From the IMG/VR virus record IMGVR_UViG_3300033143_000132, positions 1-32,292 of that record: a DNA stretch of 32,292 nt; one strand, written 5' to 3'. This document shows, in pieces, positions 29,299 to 32,292 of this stretch. The notes under the pieces are model-generated. The model ran no database searches, was not told the DNA's origin, and saw nothing but the letters and a program-made list of their open reading frames with translations. The stretch comes from a virus. Position numbers and translations under genes: made by a program. Position 1 is the first letter of the stretch, and every line of letters begins with the position of its first letter.

Positions 29299-29802
29299 AT
29301 GAGTTTTTCATCAAAATTTACGGGTAAAAACCCTATTAACAAACAAGATCCACCAAACCAGTCTAATGCTTTGTCAAACATAGAACATAAAGCTGAAGAG
29401 GCTTTAAACTTTCCACAAGAAAAAGCAAGACAAAGAACTGATGAGTATTTAAGTATTACTCCAGACGAAGATGGTTTAATGGAAGAGCAAAACTCTTTTG
29501 AGCACGGCGATACGGCTAGACATTATTTTGCTGGTGATCAAACTTCTAGGTCAATACAAAACAAGTTAGGATCTTTTGGAAAAACACTACCAGGTAAAAC
29601 TATTGGTGTTATTGGTTCTAATGTAGGTGGATTAATTCACGAAGCTCAAAATATAAAAGAAGGCAGACCTATTTTAGAATCAGTAGAAGATGCAACTAAT
29701 AATTTTGTAGGTTCACTTGGATCTTTGTTTTCTAAAAACACTAGCACTAAAATATTAGATAGATTAAAAAAATATTTACCAGACGGAAAATCAAAAAATT
29801 AA
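29299..29802 (+). CDS. Small protein with RH/HE/NN motif set (167 aa)
   Basis: After a Pro/Asn/Gln-rich N-terminus, the second half shows G-D-T-A-R-H-Y-F-A-G (about 69-78), G-L-I-H-E-A-Q-N and V-E-D-A-T-N-N-F-V-G. The spaced R-H, H-E and D-x-x-N-N-x-x-G are reminiscent of the DUF6973-type toxin/effector family. This could be an enzyme-like domain in the tail region, or only a resemblance. It sits between connector and large tail genes, 5 nt after the previous stop. No membrane segment is clear. Confidence 0.55.
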   Translation: MSFSSKFTGKNPINKQDPPNQSNALSNIEHKAEEALNFPQEKARQRTDEYLSITPDEDGLMEEQNSFEHGDTARHYFAGDQTSRSIQNKLGSFGKTLPGKTIGVIGSNVGGLIHEAQNIKEGRPILESVEDATNNFVGSLGSLFSKNTSTKILDRLKKYLPDGKSKN

Positions 29803-29805
29803 TAC

Positions 29806-32292
29806 ATGGCAGAATCTAAAAATACTTTTCTAAAATCCAAGATGAATAAAGATCTTGATGATAGAATATTACCTAACGGTGAATATAGAGATGCTCTGAA
29901 TATATCTGTAGGTAGATCAGAAGATAATGATGTTGGCTCGCTTGAGAATGTACTAGGTAACTCTTTAATAACAGCTACAGCTTCTAGCAATGCTGATTTA
30001 AAATGTATAGGTAAGTTTGAAGATGAAGTTGGTAATAGAATATTTCAGATACTAACAGACTACAGTGATACCGATGAAACTTGTCAAACGATAAATTATC
30101 CATCAGCATCTACTACTGTAGAAATGAAAATAACTGTTCTTGATCTTAACAATAATACTTATAGTACTTTGGTTGAAGGTAAGTTTTTAAATTTAGCTAA
30201 AAACAGATGTTGGCAAGTTACAGGAATAAATTTAGTAGAAGATTTATTGTTTTGGACTGATAATAGAAATCAACCTAGGAAAATAAACGTAACTACAGCT
30301 TTATCAAACCCTAACTATTATACTGAAGAAAGTCAAATATCTGTAGCTAAGTATATGCCTCAAAAAGCTCCTGAGCTTTACAAAGAAGTGGATACAACTG
30401 TTACTACAGTTACAGATACTAAAAACTTTGTATTAGAAACGGTTACCGGTATATCTATTAATATGTTTGTGGTTTCTAACGCAGCTCAAAATGCTGGCTC
30501 AGAAAGTATACTTGGAAGCGAATACATAAGAGTAACAGCTGTAGATACAGTTACAAACACAGTGACATTAAACGAGGCGCCACTAACCGCTGTTGTTGTC
30601 GGGCAAAGACTTAGGTTCATTGAAACAACAATGACAAACGAAAGTGATAATACTAGTTGGCCAGGAGACCCTAGGTATTTAGAAGATAAGTATGTTAGGT
30701 TCGCATATAGGTTTCAATTTGACGACGGTGAATATTCTTTAATGTCTCCTTTTACTCAAATAGCTTTTATACCTCAACAATCAGGGTTTTTTCTAAATGG
30801 AAACGAGACACAAGCTTTTGAGAGCACTATAATAAAATGGTTTGAAAATAATGTTGATAATGTTAAATTAAGAATAACTTTACCTGGTGTCGGTACAAAC
30901 GTTAACTTAGGAGGTAGTGTTTCTAAGAATGTTCTTACAGAATATAAAATACAAAATATAGACATACTATATAAAGAATCAAATGGCTTAGTAGTTAAAG
31001 TTTTAAAAACTATATCGGGCACAACTATGGCGTCTGAAATGGATGAGGATATTTATGTTTATGAATATCAATCTGAAAAACCATACAAAACACTAACAGA
31101 AGGACAAACAACTAGAGTCTATGATAAAGTACCAGTCAGAGCGTTAGCACAATCTATCGCTGGTAATAGAGTTATATATGGTAACTTTAAAGACAAGCAC
31201 ACTCCTTATAGCACACTTGATTATAACTGCACGGTACAAGAGAAAAATGACTTGTATACTTCTTGGGCAGAATATCCTAATCATACAGTAAAACAGAATA
31301 GAACTTATCAAATAGGTTTTGTTTTAGCGGATAAATTTGGAAGACAATCTTCTGTTATATTATCTTCATACGATACTGTTTCTTCATCTCAAGGTAACAC
31401 TGTGTTTGGTGGATCTACTGTTTTTCACCCATACTATGATGCTAACGACTCTTTAGATGTGAAGTCTTGGTTTGGTGATGCAGCTTTAATTTTGTTAAAC
31501 CAAACAATAGGTGACTTTACAATTGGATCTTCAGATCGTAATTTAGCTACAGGTGCTCCAGGTATATATGCAGAACCTCAAGCATCTTGGGTTGTAGACA
31601 ATAGCACCAACGATTCCTTGACTTATAACGCAGGTACTAACGTATGGACATTAAGCTTCTCTACACCAACTATAGGGTCTTTACCTACAACAGACATGTA
31701 TTTAAGAGGTGAATATGTAGACTATACTCAAATATTAAGTATTAGTAGTGCGGCTGGAGTAACTAGCATTACTACGCTTGATAAACCAAATAGTTATTAT
31801 TTATACTTAATACAAAACACAGATACTGACACTAAGTTTGCGTACTTTATAAATCCATTAGGTTGGTATTCTTATAAAGTAGTAGTCAAACAAAGAGAGC
31901 AAGATTATTACAATGCATATCTACCTGGGTTTTTAGATGGATATCCTGAGCAAATGACTCAAGGAAGCGAAATACAATACATAGTAGATACAACTAATCA
32001 AACATCTTATGCTCAAAATGCTAATGGTATAAATGAAATTTTATTCCCAGGTGGAGAACTGGATGATACCGCTCATGCTGTTTTAATAAACGATAATATA
32101 AATAAAATACCTAGAGATTTATCTGAAGTAGGACCTGATCAAAAACAATATAGAAGTAGTGTAGAACTATTTGGTAGAGTAAATAACTACGAGGGTAAGT
32201 TTAATATAACAGGCTTTACACATTCAGGTTGTACTAGCCCACCTTGCGCTGGTGCTGATCAAGTAAATGAAATTAAATTTAATGGTGTAAAT
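29806..32292 (+). CDS. Large tail protein (nozzle/muzzle-like), N-terminal 829 codons, incomplete
   Basis: The ATG at 29806 follows the previous stop by 3 nt. The frame is open for 829 codons to the window edge. The N-terminus N-T-F-L-K-S-K-M-N-K-D-L-D-D-R and P-N-G-E-Y-R-D-A-L-N-I is, in my recall, the hallmark of the large tail nozzle or stabilisation proteins of crAss-like and marine podoviruses. The rest is beta-rich, with many Tyr, Thr and Asp. A tail tube or nozzle component next to the connectors fits the order. Confidence 0.75.
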   Translation, partial: MAESKNTFLKSKMNKDLDDRILPNGEYRDALNISVGRSEDNDVGSLENVLGNSLITATASSNADLKCIGKFEDEVGNRIFQILTDYSDTDETCQTINYPSASTTVEMKITVLDLNNNTYSTLVEGKFLNLAKNRCWQVTGINLVEDLLFWTDNRNQPRKINVTTALSNPNYYTEESQISVAKYMPQKAPELYKEVDTTVTTVTDTKNFVLETVTGISINMFVVSNAAQNAGSESILGSEYIRVTAVDTVTNTVTLNEAPLTAVVVGQRLRFIETTMTNESDNTSWPGDPRYLEDKYVRFAYRFQFDDGEYSLMSPFTQIAFIPQQSGFFLNGNETQAFESTIIKWFENNVDNVKLRITLPGVGTNVNLGGSVSKNVLTEYKIQNIDILYKESNGLVVKVLKTISGTTMASEMDEDIYVYEYQSEKPYKTLTEGQTTRVYDKVPVRALAQSIAGNRVIYGNFKDKHTPYSTLDYNCTVQEKNDLYTSWAEYPNHTVKQNRTYQIGFVLADKFGRQSSVILSSYDTVSSSQGNTVFGGSTVFHPYYDANDSLDVKSWFGDAALILLNQTIGDFTIGSSDRNLATGAPGIYAEPQASWVVDNSTNDSLTYNAGTNVWTLSFSTPTIGSLPTTDMYLRGEYVDYTQILSISSAAGVTSITTLDKPNSYYLYLIQNTDTDTKFAYFINPLGWYSYKVVVKQREQDYYNAYLPGFLDGYPEQMTQGSEIQYIVDTTNQTSYAQNANGINEILFPGGELDDTAHAVLINDNINKIPRDLSEVGPDQKQYRSSVELFGRVNNYEGKFNITGFTHSGCTSPPCAGADQVNEIKFNGVN

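Noticed and set aside
1-32292. CRISPR array, insertion sequences, integrase or attachment sites
   Set aside because: No regularly spaced direct repeats, transposase, integrase or long terminal inverted repeats were seen.

Overview
The window is a 32.3-kb piece of a tailed-phage genome (podovirus-like structural set), most likely infecting a marine member of the Bacteroidota, probably a flavobacterium. The host guess rests on A/T-rich leaders without Shine-Dalgarno sequences in front of nearly every start codon, low GC (about one third), and a phage-encoded signal peptide ending in the Y-S-Q typical of that phylum. The order terminase, portal, acidic scaffold-like protein, major capsid protein, connector proteins, large tail protein resembles the capsid module of crAss-like phages and their marine relatives. 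That placement is family recall, not a database result.

Left arm (1-4107, all minus strand): about eighteen very small genes, several of them under 60 codons. Two kinds of non-coding element punctuate them. (i) Six copies of an exactly 33-bp motif, all on the minus strand, each 20-55 nt upstream of a start codon. Its core AATACGA lies 9 nt before an invariant GATAATA, which is the same spacing as in the T7 RNA polymerase promoter (TAATACGA at -17 to -10, G at +1). (ii) Four tRNA-like elements with an acceptor-like stem, a GGTTA-like D-loop segment and a perfect T-arm, but no recognisable anticodon arm. Two of these (40 and 42 nt) are only acceptor plus T-arm, and they differ from each other by compensatory base changes. 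Several transcription units read promoter - gene - tRNA-like element - genes, which suggests mRNA punctuation by tRNA-processing enzymes.

Centre (4108-4577): a divergent, gene-free control region with a cluster of TGTCA/TGACA pentamers, GC-rich imperfect repeats and hairpins.

Right arm (4578-32292, all plus strand): two paralogous small fibre or adaptor proteins, two large fibre/adhesin genes, a chaperonin pair in reversed order (groEL then groES, overlapping), a winged-helix-like protein, a run of small virion-like proteins sharing a GAAK/KYKG motif, a tiny HExxH protein, a holin, a secreted protein, a protein that looks like two GroES folds in tandem, a small-terminase-like protein, the large terminase (broken in this sequence), portal, scaffold-like protein, major capsid protein, connector/ring proteins and a large tail protein cut by the window end. 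The right arm makes and folds the virion and releases it; the left arm looks like the early/middle host-takeover region. No integrase, CRISPR array, insertion sequence or canonical tRNA was found.
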